Positions 31,951-41,299 of a stretch of 64,000 bases of DNA are shown here, piece by piece; position 1 is the first letter of the stretch; each line of letters opens with the position of its first letter. The position numbers and the translations under genes were made by a program. The notes under the pieces were generated by a model. That model was not told the origin of the DNA, ran no database searches, and saw nothing but the letters and a program-made list of their open reading frames with translations. The stretch comes from Nitrosovibrio sp. Nv17 (lineage in GTDB: Bacteria > Pseudomonadota > Gammaproteobacteria > Burkholderiales > Nitrosomonadaceae): the NCBI RefSeq assembly GCF_900119085.1, contig NZ_FPIQ01000003.1, forward strand, positions 62,001 through 126,000, read 5' to 3'.

Positions 31951-33336
31951 ATGCGCACGACAATTTCCCTGCTCACGGCCATCCATATCGCCATTTTCGC
32001 CCAAGCGGCATATTCCGCGGGAGCAGGCCATCACGACACCGTCACATACATACCCACCGTAACCTTCACGCTGCGCACCGACATCGCGGATGGCAAGCTG
32101 GTATTCGTCGGTGAAAGCCGGACGATTGCCGACAGGATCAATCCGGACCTGGCGGTACCCGAAGGCGCCGTGGTGCAGATCAGCCTCGTCAACGGCGATG
32201 GTGCCGTCCATGATATCGCCATACCCGAGTTCAGCGCCAAATCGGACAACATCAGCGTGAAAGGCTCGGCTACCACGGTCGTTTTCAAGGCGAGCCGGTC
32301 CGGCAGCTTCGAGTACCTGTGCACCCTGCCGGGCCACAAGGCGGCGGGCATGTCCGGCCGGCTCGTCGTTGGCGAACCGCAGTCGACCGCACCGGATCAG
32401 GCGATCGAGGTCGCACAGGATCCGCATGAGGTGGGCCCGCCCACAGCCGGCCGAGCTCCCATGAACGTCGCCCTGGAGCTGGAGTCCACCGAAATCGAGG
32501 GCCGCCTCGCCGATGGCAGCACCTACCGCTACTGGACCTTTAACGACAAGGTGCCGGGACCGTTCGTGCGCATCCGGGTGGGCGACACGGTCACCGTCAG
32601 CCTGCGCAACGCGCAGAGCAGCACCCATATCCACTCCGTGGATTTCCATGCAGTCACCGGGCCCGGAGGCGGGGCCGCGGTCACCCAGGCGGGTCCCGGG
32701 CAGACCAGACGCTTCACCTTCAAGGCACTGCACCCAGGACTCTTCGTCTACCACTGCGCCACCCCCATGGTGGCCCAGCACATCACGAACGGCATGTACG
32801 GGCTGATCCTGGTCGAACCGGAGGAAGGATTGCCGAAGGTGGACAGGGAATTCTACGTGATGCAGGGAGAGCTCTACACCGCACAGCGGCACGGTACCCC
32901 AGGCCTGCAGGAATTCTCGCTCGAGCGACTGCTCGCCGAGAATCCGAGCTATCTCACCTTCAACGGCACAGTGGACGCGCTCACCAGGACCCACGGCATG
33001 CGGGCGCGCGTGGGTGAAACCGTGCGCATCTACTTCGGAGTAGGAGGCCCCAACCTGGTTTCCAGTTTCCATGTCATCGGGGAAGTCTTCGACAAGGTAT
33101 ACAACCAGGCTTCGCTGACCAGCCCGCCGCTGCGCGATGTGCAGACGACACTGGTCCCGCCTGGAGGCGCGGCCATCGTGGAATTCAAGGTGGACTACCC
33201 GGGACGCTACATTCTGGTGGACCATGCGCTCTCTCGCATGGAGAAGGGGCTGGTGGGATTCCTCACCGTCGGCGGCGATGCGGATGATTCGATATTCAGG
33301 AGCAACGAGGCGATCGACGCCGCATCGGGACACTGA
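31951..33336 (+). CDS. nirK: copper nitrite reductase with extra N-terminal cupredoxin domain
   Basis: A 461-residue secreted protein (signal about 1-22) made of three cupredoxin domains. The first (about 30-140) has a complete type 1 copper site: His87, Cys124, His129, Met134 (CTLPGHKAAGM). The NirK core follows: THIHSVDFH gives a T1 His, the catalytic Asp and a T2 His, VYHCATPM contains the T2 His268 and T1 Cys269, and SSFHVIG and VDHALSRM supply the remaining His residues. It reduces nitrite to NO. The added domain may act as a built-in electron donor, as in Hyphomicrobium-type enzymes. It is divergent from pyrG. Confidence 0.88.
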   Translation: MRTTISLLTAIHIAIFAQAAYSAGAGHHDTVTYIPTVTFTLRTDIADGKLVFVGESRTIADRINPDLAVPEGAVVQISLVNGDGAVHDIAIPEFSAKSDNISVKGSATTVVFKASRSGSFEYLCTLPGHKAAGMSGRLVVGEPQSTAPDQAIEVAQDPHEVGPPTAGRAPMNVALELESTEIEGRLADGSTYRYWTFNDKVPGPFVRIRVGDTVTVSLRNAQSSTHIHSVDFHAVTGPGGGAAVTQAGPGQTRRFTFKALHPGLFVYHCATPMVAQHITNGMYGLILVEPEEGLPKVDREFYVMQGELYTAQRHGTPGLQEFSLERLLAENPSYLTFNGTVDALTRTHGMRARVGETVRIYFGVGGPNLVSSFHVIGEVFDKVYNQASLTSPPLRDVQTTLVPPGGAAIVEFKVDYPGRYILVDHALSRMEKGLVGFLTVGGDADDSIFRSNEAIDAASGH

Positions 33337-33360
33337 GCGGCAGCGCGATGGGATGCGAAA

Positions 33361-33394
33361 ACCCGGTACGCCCATGAGGAGCCGCGTACCGGGT
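33361..33394. terminator. hairpin behind nirK
   Basis: An 11-pair perfect stem, ACCCGGTACGC at 33361-33371 with GCGTACCGGGT at 33384-33394, 25 bases after the nirK stop. No T-run follows, so it may be a 3' stabiliser or a weak terminator. Confidence 0.45.
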
Positions 33395-33507
33395 CGGGCA
33401 TACCGCCAATGGAGGATGGAAGGTATGAGTCCCGAATCCGTATTCTAGGGGATCCAGGCATGGCGTCCATTGTACCGATGTACAGGACCACCCTGCCAGG
33501 GGTGAGG

Positions 33508-33810
33508 TTACGAAGAGGAACTATCGGTATCGTTCTCTTCCTGCCGGTCCAGGTACAGCACCATGGCCACGATGACCACAACCGGCAGGATGACGTACCA
33601 AGCCAGGGCAGACCCCGGCCCCGCGTCCTGGCCATGAGGCAGTGGAGCGCTCAATATCATGTAGGCATGCCCCAGTGCGACGCAGCCCACGAGAGCAATG
33701 CCTCCGCTCCGCCACTGGCGTGCGAGGGAGCGCCTGTCGAGCCGACCGAGCAACCAGGCCGCGTGATAGCCGATGAAGTAGACCACGCAATAAAAAATCA
33801 GCGCACCCAT
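33508..33810 (-). CDS. small membrane protein of unknown function
   Basis: A 100-residue protein with three predicted membrane helices (about 2-19, 36-54 and 68-87) and a short acidic-Ser tail. No family recognised. It points towards nirK (convergent) and may be unrelated to it; the HAYMILSAPLPHG loop contains two His that could bind metal, but that is speculation. Confidence 0.55.
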   Translation of the reverse strand: MGALIFYCVVYFIGYHAAWLLGRLDRRSLARQWRSGGIALVGCVALGHAYMILSAPLPHGQDAGPGSALAWYVILPVVVIVAMVLYLDRQEENDTDSSSS

Positions 33811-33891
33811 GTGAATGTGCTGGAATATCCGGGCTTCAGTCTCATCATTTGCCCGATCCGCTCGGCTCCGAAAGGGAAAAAAGCGTCTTCC

Positions 33892-34116
33892 TTACCTGCC
33901 TGACTTGCTCTCCACTTCCGCCTTTTTCTCGGATTTTCCGGTGTCATTGTCCTGAGATTCCGACTCCGGTTTTTTCGGCTTGACCGCCTTGGCCTCCTCC
34001 GCCTCGATCCGCTTGATGGTCTTTTCCCAGGGATACTCCCGTGGTTCCGGCTTCTGGGCAAGAACCGGAGCGCAGAGCCATAGCGGCAACAATGTCATGA
34101 GCAACGCCTTTCTCAT
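33892..34116 (-). CDS. small secreted Lys/Glu-rich protein
   Basis: A 74-residue protein with a signal peptide MRKALLMTLLPLWLCAPVLA and a short mature part that is highly charged (EAEEAKAVKPKKPESESQ and a Lys/Glu/Ser tail), probably disordered. A start eight codons upstream (34140) is equally possible; neither has a clear ribosome binding site. No family recognised. Confidence 0.5.
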   Translation of the reverse strand: MRKALLMTLLPLWLCAPVLAQKPEPREYPWEKTIKRIEAEEAKAVKPKKPESESQDNDTGKSEKKAEVESKSGR

Positions 34117-34317
34117 GCAGCTTATGGTCGAACGTGTCATCTGATGATCGTCACTTCGAATCAAAGAGAGCGCGCCGTACTGTCCGGAACGATCCTGACG
34201 CGAAGGTCGTGTACCGGCCAGACGAGGTGAGCCTATCTTATCCAAAACCTCCAGGTACTTCAACCCGCCACGAACGTCGTCCGCTGCCGGCGTACGGTTT
34301 CTGCCTCGCCCCCTTCC

Positions 34318-34467
34318 CTACAAGGGCCTGCGCCCGCTAATGATCCTGAGCAGCACCACCACGACGGCAATCACCAGGAGCAGGTGGATGAATCCTCCCA
34401 TGGTGTAGGAACTCACCAGCCCCAGCAGCCACAGGACAATCAGAATGACGGCGATGGTATACAGCAT
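34318..34467 (-). CDS. Lmo0937-family (DUF5670) small membrane protein
   Basis: A 49-residue protein with two membrane helices: MLYTIAVILIVLWLLGLVSS then TMGGFIHLLLVIAVVVVLLR. This is the whole of the Lmo0937/DUF5670 pattern, including the central G-F-IHLLLV. A strong GAGGAGG site precedes the ATG. The family is common next to CsbD and BON genes and is linked to envelope stress; its biochemical role is unknown. Confidence 0.8.
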   Translation of the reverse strand: MLYTIAVILIVLWLLGLVSSYTMGGFIHLLLVIAVVVVLLRIISGRRPL

Positions 34468-34570
34468 GACAGCCTCCTCTCAAATTCGACCGGATGGCGG
34501 ACGCACCACGCCGTAGCTGCTTGCAGGTACGTACCGCGATCCGGTCCGGCGACGCGTTCAACCGGGCCGT

Positions 34571-34783
34571 TCACAGATCCTTCTGCCGCCTCTCCCACTC
34601 GGCGATCTGCTTCTCCGCTTCTTCCTTGGTAACACCGTAGGACTCCTGGATCTTTCCTGCCAATTGATCCCGCTTGCCGGCGATGACATCGAGATGGTCG
34701 TCGGTGAGCTTGCCCCACTGCTCTCTGACCTTGCCCTTGACCTGCTTCCAGTTGCCTTCCACTTGATCCCAGTTCATTTGCAT
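34571..34783 (-). CDS. CsbD family general stress protein
   Basis: A 70-residue protein with the CsbD pattern MNWDQVEGNWKQVKGKVREQ, WGKLTDDHLDVIAGK and the RDQLAGKIQESYG repeat. Small, hydrophilic and helical; induced by stress in many bacteria, function unknown. It lies between the Lmo0937-like and the BON genes in the same direction. Confidence 0.88.
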   Translation of the reverse strand: MQMNWDQVEGNWKQVKGKVREQWGKLTDDHLDVIAGKRDQLAGKIQESYGVTKEEAEKQIAEWERRQKDL

Positions 34784-34820
34784 GCTCCTTTCATGGTTGA
34801 GTTAATTAAGAATGCCTTCT

Positions 34821-35411
34821 TCAATGCTTGACGCTCAATTCGTTGATGACGTTCTTCACGCCCTCGAGGCCTCGCACGACGGCGGTCGCCTGGTCTATCT
34901 GTGCCTGATTGTCCACGAAGCCGCTCAACTGAACGTCTCCGTCGCGCGTCGCCACGGCGATATCGAAACTCTTCACCGTCTCGTCGGCCAGCAACGCGGC
35001 CTTGACCCGGGTGGTGACGATGGCATCATCTATCTTCTCGCCCACCGTCGTTTCGCCCGTCTTGACGTTCATCCTGTTGTCGACACTCCTCACGCCGTCC
35101 ACGCCACGGGCAAGCGTCAGCGCACGGTCGATCTGGTATTGACTATCCACGAAGCCGCTCATCAGTACCTCCCCCTTCCGCGTCTCCACCGTGATGTCCA
35201 GCCCCTTGACGTCCGGATCGGTGAGCAGTGCCGACTTCACGCTGGCGGTGATGGCGCTGTCATCGACTTCCGTTCCTATCGTGGTCGCCGGGCCGGGCTG
35301 CTGCTCCGGAGGAGGTGCCGGCTTCTCTCCTTCCTTTCCACAACCGGCAAGGGACCAGGATATGGCGAGCGCCATGATCAGAACGGACAGCTCCTTCTTA
35401 TGGGTATCCAT
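34821..35411 (-). CDS. BON-domain lipoprotein (OsmY-like)
   Basis: A 196-residue lipoprotein: signal ending in LAGC (Cys about residue 24), a Pro-rich linker (EKPAPPPEQQPGP) and two BON domains at about 45-115 and 120-196, each with the D-x-x-I-x-x-x-V-K-x-A-L-L start and a G-x-V-x-L/M-S-G-F-V-D core. BON domains bind phospholipid and protect the envelope under osmotic stress. A GGAGAAG site fixes the start at 35411. It begins the small stress operon with csbD and the DUF5670 gene. Confidence 0.88.
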   Translation of the reverse strand: MDTHKKELSVLIMALAISWSLAGCGKEGEKPAPPPEQQPGPATTIGTEVDDSAITASVKSALLTDPDVKGLDITVETRKGEVLMSGFVDSQYQIDRALTLARGVDGVRSVDNRMNVKTGETTVGEKIDDAIVTTRVKAALLADETVKSFDIAVATRDGDVQLSGFVDNQAQIDQATAVVRGLEGVKNVINELSVKH

Positions 35412-35898
35412 ATTTTCTTCTCCAAATGAATTTGATCGGAACCGCGAAAACCCCTTCATTCTTGCAACCAATCACGTTGCGTGACGATCATCTTCCTTTT
35501 TCTTGCACGGCTGATCGGTGCGCTGACGCACACAATCGAAGAACAGGAGAATTCAGCAAGGTGGCTGGCCATGGGCCGGCAGTATCCGCGAAGCAACGCA
35601 TGTATGCCGATCCTCATGCGCGGCAGGTCGTCGGGGAACCCGGTTCGTGCCGCAGCGGGCATGGGCTCATTCGCGGATGGCGGGCGGCCGTTACCTGAAA
35701 AACATGAAACTACGAGGTGTACCGGACGATCGATCGCGCGGCCTCACCCTGTTCTGGCCTTTGATCATCAGATTGACGATCACATACGCCTGCAGCGGAG
35801 AGTAACGATGGGCCGGGTGAATGTCCGTCCGGGCCTCCGGGTTGCGCACCAAAAAACACGGCTGCGGCGGGCCCTGGCTGTGGAGTTTGACAAAACCA
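35412..35898. other. 487-bp region without a gene
   Basis: It holds the promoter of the leftward BON operon and the 3' region of the TonB receptor. No convincing frame, hairpin-plus-T-run or copy of the 17-bp palindrome is present. Confidence 0.5.
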
Positions 35899-38193
35899 TC
35901 ACCACCTGAACCGCACGCCGCCATAAATGGCACGGCCGTATCCCGAATTGAAGAGTGCCGATGCGGCATCGGCGACTCCGGCGGTCATGGTGGTCGAGAT
36001 GTAGCGGGTGTCGAGCAGATTGCGCCCCTCGACGTAGCCGGACCAACCCCTGCCCCGATCGTACGTGACCCTGAAATTCAGGAGCGTGTACGGATCGATC
36101 GTGAGGCTGTTGGCATTGTCGGCGAAGTAGGCCTGCGGCATCCACTCGACGTTGGGGCCGGCCTGGAATCCGCCCGGATGCCGGTAGGACAGCTCGGAAC
36201 GGATGAAGTGCCGCGGCACGCCCGGCAGCCGGTTATGGCCGTAGACGGCATCGCCGTCGAAGAAGAAATCGTTCAGGGTGTAGGCGACGTTGATCCAGAG
36301 ATGGTCCTTGCCCGAGACGATCCCTTTCAGGAGCGCGGCGCCCAGCCCCACCTCGACGCCCTGGTGCACGGTGCGTCCTGCGTTCACCACGGAGCAGAGG
36401 CTCCACGGGGCCGTTCTCAGGCATTGCAGCTCGTTCCTGATCTCGGCGCGGTAGAGCGCGATGTCCCAGGTGAGGTCGGGGCGGCGGCCACGCGTGCCGA
36501 TCTCGTAGGTGGTCGCGGTCTGGGCATTGACGGTCGAACTGGCCGGCATCATGAACGTGTTGGCGTCGAAGGTGGGCACCTCGACGCTGCGTGAGACATT
36601 GGCAAATACCTGCCACGCCGGGTCGATGTCCCAAAGGACGCCGACCTTGGGGCTGAAGTAGGTGTAGGCACGGCGGCCCGATTGGTCGCCGTCGGCCAGG
36701 AAGCGATCCTTCCGGTCTCGCACCGCGTGCAGCAACTGTCCGCCGGCGACGAGCGCGACGTTCGGCAGGAGAAAGAACGAGTCCTCCGCATAGACGGAAT
36801 AGTTCTGGGACCTGTCCAGCGTGGACACGGCCAGCGCGCCCTTCACGGCGTCGGTCTGGTTCACGAATTCCTCGTTGTCGATGCTGCCATTGTGAACATT
36901 CATGCCGGCAACCAGGCGGTTGCGGAAGCCCCTGACCTCCCGGTCGTCGGTCGCGCGGGCGAAGCCGCCGTAGTCGTTGACGTGGTAGTCGATGTACCGG
37001 AAGATCGGATGATCCACGTGGCGATGGTGGCCGAAGATGCCGACATCCACGATGGTGGGGCCGAAGCGCAGCGTGGTCTTGTTGGCAACCCGTACCGAAT
37101 CGATGTTCCGCTGCTGGTCCAGCCGCACGAACTCGGGATCCGCGGCGCGCGGCGAACGCATCGCCACGTTCTTGGGCAGCTCGCCCGGCAGGCGCTGGCG
37201 CCATGAATTCAGGTTCACGTAGAAGCGTGTCTCGGCGCCCGGGGAGAACCGATAGCCGACGTTTGCGCTGCCGCGCTCGAGGTGGCCGTTGCTGTGATCG
37301 CGATACCCATGCTCGCGCTGCGCCGATACGGTTGCGAACCAGTCGAGCGCCCCGCTCGCTCCGCCGGTGCTCGCCTGCCCTTTCACATAGCCGAAGCTGC
37401 CCGCATCCAGGCGCGTGTCGAGACGGGAGGCGTCGTGGCCGGTCGGGGTGACGAAATTGACGGCGCCGCCGAGCGTGTTGGCACCATAGCGCAGCGCATT
37501 GGCGCCCTTGAACACTTCGACATAGCGGTAGGCGCTCGGATCGATCTCGAAGACATCGAACAGGCCATCCGCGGTATTGATCGGGATGCCGTCCAGATAG
37601 GCATTCAGGCCGCGGTTGCCGTAGTTGCGCGTCAACCCGGAACCGCGGATCGATACCCGGTTGTCGATGTTCGACTTGGGCTGCGTGATGACGCCCGGCA
37701 CCCAGCCTAGGACGTCCCGGACGGTGTTGGCGGGCCCGCTCTTGAATTCCGTGTCCGGCACCACCTCGACCGCGCCGGGCGTGCGCTGGATGTCGGCCGT
37801 GGCCTGCGCCGTGTCCGGGACGGTCAGTGTTCCACCGCCGCTCGACGGACCGGCCGTGATGGTGATTTCCGGCAGCTTCTTGACCTCCGCGGAATCTTCA
37901 GTAGCCCGCACGATGCTGTAGCGGCCGGGCGCAATCTCCCTCGCCTCCAGGCCGGTACCGGCCAGCAGGAGGGCAAGCGCCTCGCGTGGCGGGAGATATC
38001 CGGGCGGCGGGAATGACTGTCTATCCTCCATGGCCTCCGCTTCGAACGCGATACTTAGATGATGCCGGGCCGCCAATTGCTGGAGGACCGTGGCGAGCGG
38101 CAGCACGGATTGCTGCGGCTCGGCCGGAACCTGTGCCTGCGCGGCCGGGCCCGCGAGCATGATGAGAATTGGAAAAATACGTAGGCGAACCAT
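35899..38193 (-). CDS. FecA-type TonB-dependent receptor with STN signalling domain
   Basis: A 764-residue outer-membrane receptor. After the signal peptide (about 1-20) comes an STN domain (about 30-105, LATVLQQLAARHHLSIAFEA), the domain through which FecA-like transducers contact FecR. The plug (about 130-240) has VSIRGSGLTRNYGNRG and YVEVFKGANALRYGANTLGG; the 22-strand barrel ends in the aromatic residue of YGGVRFRW. With FecR and FecI directly upstream in the same direction, it is the receptor of a cell-surface signalling system. The ligand is unknown. Confidence 0.92.
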   Translation of the reverse strand: MVRLRIFPILIMLAGPAAQAQVPAEPQQSVLPLATVLQQLAARHHLSIAFEAEAMEDRQSFPPPGYLPPREALALLLAGTGLEAREIAPGRYSIVRATEDSAEVKKLPEITITAGPSSGGGTLTVPDTAQATADIQRTPGAVEVVPDTEFKSGPANTVRDVLGWVPGVITQPKSNIDNRVSIRGSGLTRNYGNRGLNAYLDGIPINTADGLFDVFEIDPSAYRYVEVFKGANALRYGANTLGGAVNFVTPTGHDASRLDTRLDAGSFGYVKGQASTGGASGALDWFATVSAQREHGYRDHSNGHLERGSANVGYRFSPGAETRFYVNLNSWRQRLPGELPKNVAMRSPRAADPEFVRLDQQRNIDSVRVANKTTLRFGPTIVDVGIFGHHRHVDHPIFRYIDYHVNDYGGFARATDDREVRGFRNRLVAGMNVHNGSIDNEEFVNQTDAVKGALAVSTLDRSQNYSVYAEDSFFLLPNVALVAGGQLLHAVRDRKDRFLADGDQSGRRAYTYFSPKVGVLWDIDPAWQVFANVSRSVEVPTFDANTFMMPASSTVNAQTATTYEIGTRGRRPDLTWDIALYRAEIRNELQCLRTAPWSLCSVVNAGRTVHQGVEVGLGAALLKGIVSGKDHLWINVAYTLNDFFFDGDAVYGHNRLPGVPRHFIRSELSYRHPGGFQAGPNVEWMPQAYFADNANSLTIDPYTLLNFRVTYDRGRGWSGYVEGRNLLDTRYISTTMTAGVADAASALFNSGYGRAIYGGVRFRW

Positions 38194-38351
38194 GGCCTCC
38201 CTCTGCGCCAAGAGTATTTGGAATTGGAATCTCTCCGCATAGGACGCACCAAGGGATGGAAAATCGTCACCTGCCGAGATTTCTCCTGCACTGGAGAGAA
38301 GGCGGATGCCGGCTTCCACGATCTAGCGCGGGACTTTGAGGAGCGGAAGAC

Positions 38352-39338
38352 TCAGCAGCAGGACTGGAGCGGTGCCCGGCTGTGCGCGGATGCCGGGGCA
38401 AGCCTGAACCGCCCGGGTGCCGGGCGCTCGACTCGCAGATTCAAGGTGTCTGCAATGATGCGCAGGGTGGTATCAAGTTCGTCGAACTGAAAACGCCCGC
38501 TGACCTGTTTGCCTGCGAGATCGGGAGGGGTCAGGTCGAACTGTACCGCATGGTAGCGCGCCAGTTCCTGGAGAACATCCTGCAGCGCATGCCTGTCGAA
38601 TACCAGCACACCCTGGCGCCAGTTGGCGATCTCGCCTTGCAGCGCGGTCAGCCGCCACTCCCCGTCTCCCGGATGCCCCGTTGCCGCTTCTCCGCCACGC
38701 AGCAGCAGGCTGTGATCCCGGTGGGTGATCTCGACCGCACCTTCCGCCACCTGTACGGTGAGCTTTCCCGCCGTGTCGCGCACCGAGAAGCGTGTGCCGA
38801 CATCGCGGATCTGCGCGCCGGCAGCCATGACCACCAAAGGCCGCCGATCAGATGCCGCCTCCAGGTAAATCTCGCCCTCCTGGAGCTGGATCAGGCGCCT
38901 GAACCAGCTCTCGGTAATGGTCGTGCGCGTCGCCGTATCCAGGCTCAACCGGCTGCCGTCGGCGAGAACGAGGTGCCGCCGCTCGCCCATCCCAGTGTGC
39001 CAGGTCTGGGTGTTGCCGGTCCACCCGTGGTACAGCATGGGCAGTGCCGCCAGCATGAGGGCTGCAAGCGCCCCCTTGAAATGACTGGAATTACAATACC
39101 AGGGACGAGGGCGGCGCGCCCTGATCAACTCACTTGAAAGTCCGCCGCGGAAATGCTCCAGTGATTGCCAGTCGCGTTCCACCCGGGCCCAGGCCGCGCG
39201 GTGATCCGGGCTCGCGGCAAGCCAGTCCGCCAGGGCACGCCGTTCTTCCGCCGAAATTGTGCGGCCCTGCCGAAGGGCGAACCAGTGGCGAGCCGCTGCA
39301 TCGGTGTCGGATTCGTCACGGTCGGGGGGTCCGGGCAT
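38352..39338 (-). CDS. FecR-type anti-sigma factor
   Basis: A 328-residue single-pass membrane regulator: cytoplasmic DUF4880 domain (WFALRQGRTISAEERRALAD), membrane helix at about 86-102, periplasmic FecR domain (ERRHLVLADGSRLSLDTATR and GVLVFDRHALQDVLQELARY) and a C-terminal STN-like region. FecR passes the loaded-receptor signal from the FecA-type protein to the FecI sigma factor. It lies 65 bp behind fecI. Confidence 0.92.
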   Translation of the reverse strand: MPGPPDRDESDTDAAARHWFALRQGRTISAEERRALADWLAASPDHRAAWARVERDWQSLEHFRGGLSSELIRARRPRPWYCNSSHFKGALAALMLAALPMLYHGWTGNTQTWHTGMGERRHLVLADGSRLSLDTATRTTITESWFRRLIQLQEGEIYLEAASDRRPLVVMAAGAQIRDVGTRFSVRDTAGKLTVQVAEGAVEITHRDHSLLLRGGEAATGHPGDGEWRLTALQGEIANWRQGVLVFDRHALQDVLQELARYHAVQFDLTPPDLAGKQVSGRFQFDELDTTLRIIADTLNLRVERPAPGRFRLAPASAHSRAPLQSCC

Positions 39339-39403
39339 GCAATTCTCTCATGTCCTCTCCCCCACAGGACGTTTGGGAGAGGCGTCGTCGCCATGTAACG
39401 CGA

Positions 39404-39910
39404 TTATGACCTGAATTCCGCCAGTATGGCCAAACAGTGCTCGCTCGCACGCTGGATATGGCGTTCCACCGTTTTTTTGGAGATGCCCAGATGCCTGGCG
39501 ATCTCGGCGTGTGTCATGCCGTCGTACCGAAACAGGAGGAATGCATAGTGGACCGGCTCCGGCAGCCGGTTCAAGGCGGACTGCAGGCTTTCCAGCTGCC
39601 TCTGGCCATCGTAGCGCCGCGCCGGATCGTCGAGGATGCTGGCGTCTTCCCCAGTTGTCCGTTCCGCCAGGGCATGCCGGTGCGCGCAGGCCTGCTGGCG
39701 TGCGCTGTCGCGAACCAGGTTGAGTGCCACCGTAAAGAGAAAGGCACGGGGATTCCCGATGCTCGACACGTCCTGCTTGCGCCACCTCAGGTAGATCTCC
39801 TGCACCATGTCCGCCGCCTCGTCCCTGTTTCCCATCTTTCGATGCAGAAAATCGAGCAGTTCCTCACGTATCCGCAGAAACAGTTCATCATTGATACAGG
39901 TAGCGGTCAT
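39404..39910 (-). CDS. FecI-type ECF sigma factor
   Basis: A 168-residue sigma-70 family ECF protein: region 2 (LLDFLHRKMGNRDEAADMVQ, EIYLRWRK, PRAFLFTVALNLVRD) and region 4 (LNRLPEPVHYAFLLFRYDGM, THAEIARHLGISKKTVERHI). It should transcribe its receptor gene after release by FecR. The ATG at 39910 starts the conserved part although no clear Shine-Dalgarno precedes it. Its own promoter carries the 17-bp palindrome, so a second regulator sits above this system. Confidence 0.93.
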   Translation of the reverse strand: MTATCINDELFLRIREELLDFLHRKMGNRDEAADMVQEIYLRWRKQDVSSIGNPRAFLFTVALNLVRDSARQQACAHRHALAERTTGEDASILDDPARRYDGQRQLESLQSALNRLPEPVHYAFLLFRYDGMTHAEIARHLGISKKTVERHIQRASEHCLAILAEFRS

Positions 39911-39942
39911 GGCGGGTATTTCATGGCTGTCCGGGAAGCGTG

Positions 39943-39988
39943 ATTGTGCTGCGCCTGCGCTCGGGAGGGAATGCGGCAAATTGTCGCA
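39943..39988 (-). promoter_or_regulatory. palindrome promoter P1 (fecI-fecR-receptor)
   Basis: Read on the minus strand: palindrome TGCGACAATTTGCCGCA (39988-39972), -35 TTCCCT, 17 bp, -10 CACAAT (39948-39943). Transcription would start near 39936, 26 bases before the fecI ATG. Confidence 0.7.
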
Positions 39989-40084
39989 GAGCAGAGTCTG
40001 CGGCGATCCTGGCTTGCCACGACCATCGTCGCAGCGCCGGGGAAAATGCGTGTCGCCTCGTGTCCCGACGAACCATCCGACGGA

Positions 40085-41299
40085 CTAAGGTAGCTGCTCC
40101 GACATCACAGGAAGCCCCGCTTCCCGCTCCGGCCCGGGTGCGCCCGCAGAGCGCTGTGCCAACCTGTAGAGGGATTCCAGGTTACCCAGCGTCATCGTCA
40201 CGTCCGCACGATAGGTGCCCGGACTCTCCTGGGCCAGCTTCTGGTAGAGCTCCAGGGCTTCCCGAAATGCGGTCTCGGCCTCCTTGTAGCGCCGGCTTTC
40301 GCCGTAGAGCGCGCCCAGGTTGTTCAGAGTCATCGCCATATCGGGCCGATACGTGTACGGGTTTCGCTGCGCGAGGGCGCGATAGAGTTCCAGCGTCTCG
40401 CCGAATGCGGACTCCGCCTTCTGGAACTCCCTCGCATGGATGTGCAACGCCCCAATATTGTTCAGTATGCCCGCCATGTCGGCAAGGTAGGGTTGGCGTC
40501 CTTCCTCCGGCAGTGCGCGGTAGCGTGCCAGCAACCGATCGTATACAGCGGCGGCCTCCGCCGACCGGCGCTCGTCCTGCAGGATCCGGGCCAGGGAAAA
40601 GGCGATTCTGGCGTCATCCGGCTGCAGGGCGTGCGCCTTCTCCAGGTCGGGCAATGCCGCACGGTAGCGGAACCGCAGCATCTCGACCAGTGCCAGGCCG
40701 AAATGGCGCGCTCCCAGCAGCGGCTTCTCCACGGCGGACTCCCTGGATGCCGATCGCAGCAGTTCCGCCGCTTTCTGCAGATCCAGGCGATGCAGCGACG
40801 CCCGGATGGACCGGGCAGCTGGGCCGGGGAGGCGCGCCCTTTCCAGTTGATCCACGAACTCGTCGTAGCGCAGCTTCCACTGCTGCGCCTCCGAGACCAG
40901 ATCCGCATCCGGCCGCGCGCCATCCCGTTCGACCAAATCCGTGACCAGGCGCTTCAGGTGCAACGCGTCCTGACCGAACCTCCGTTCCTGCGCGCTTCCT
41001 GGCCCCAACGTCGCATAGAGGGTATCCAGCAGCACATTCACCGCATCGACCAGGTGCGCCTTGCCGGCACGCGATCGACCCGCCCTCGCGTGCAGCGCAT
41101 GTACCCTGGACATGATCTCCCTGAAGAACCCCGGGGGCAGCTCGCAAGTGGCTGACGGCTGGAAATTTCCCTCCGCATCCACCTGGGAGAATGCCGGTAC
41201 GCAACGCCCGGAAATGCTGGGGGCGTTTTTTGCCGAGACACTTGCCATCGCGCCTGCGAGGGCAAGGAAGGCCAGCATCCTGAAAGAAGGCATGCTCAT
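40085..41299 (-). CDS. secreted TPR-repeat protein
   Basis: A 404-residue protein with a signal peptide (MSMPSFRMLAFLALAGAMAS) and, after a helical central part, TPR repeats from about residue 240 to 385 (ALPDLEKAHALQPDDARIAF, LNNIGALHIHAREFQKAESA, LNNLGALYGESRRYKEAETA). The start overlaps the stop of the preceding fecR-like gene by four bases, so the two are co-translated. TPRs suggest a periplasmic protein-binding partner of that FecR; this pairing is not a standard one known to me. Confidence 0.75.
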   Translation of the reverse strand: MSMPSFRMLAFLALAGAMASVSAKNAPSISGRCVPAFSQVDAEGNFQPSATCELPPGFFREIMSRVHALHARAGRSRAGKAHLVDAVNVLLDTLYATLGPGSAQERRFGQDALHLKRLVTDLVERDGARPDADLVSEAQQWKLRYDEFVDQLERARLPGPAARSIRASLHRLDLQKAAELLRSASRESAVEKPLLGARHFGLALVEMLRFRYRAALPDLEKAHALQPDDARIAFSLARILQDERRSAEAAAVYDRLLARYRALPEEGRQPYLADMAGILNNIGALHIHAREFQKAESAFGETLELYRALAQRNPYTYRPDMAMTLNNLGALYGESRRYKEAETAFREALELYQKLAQESPGTYRADVTMTLGNLESLYRLAQRSAGAPGPEREAGLPVMSEQLP

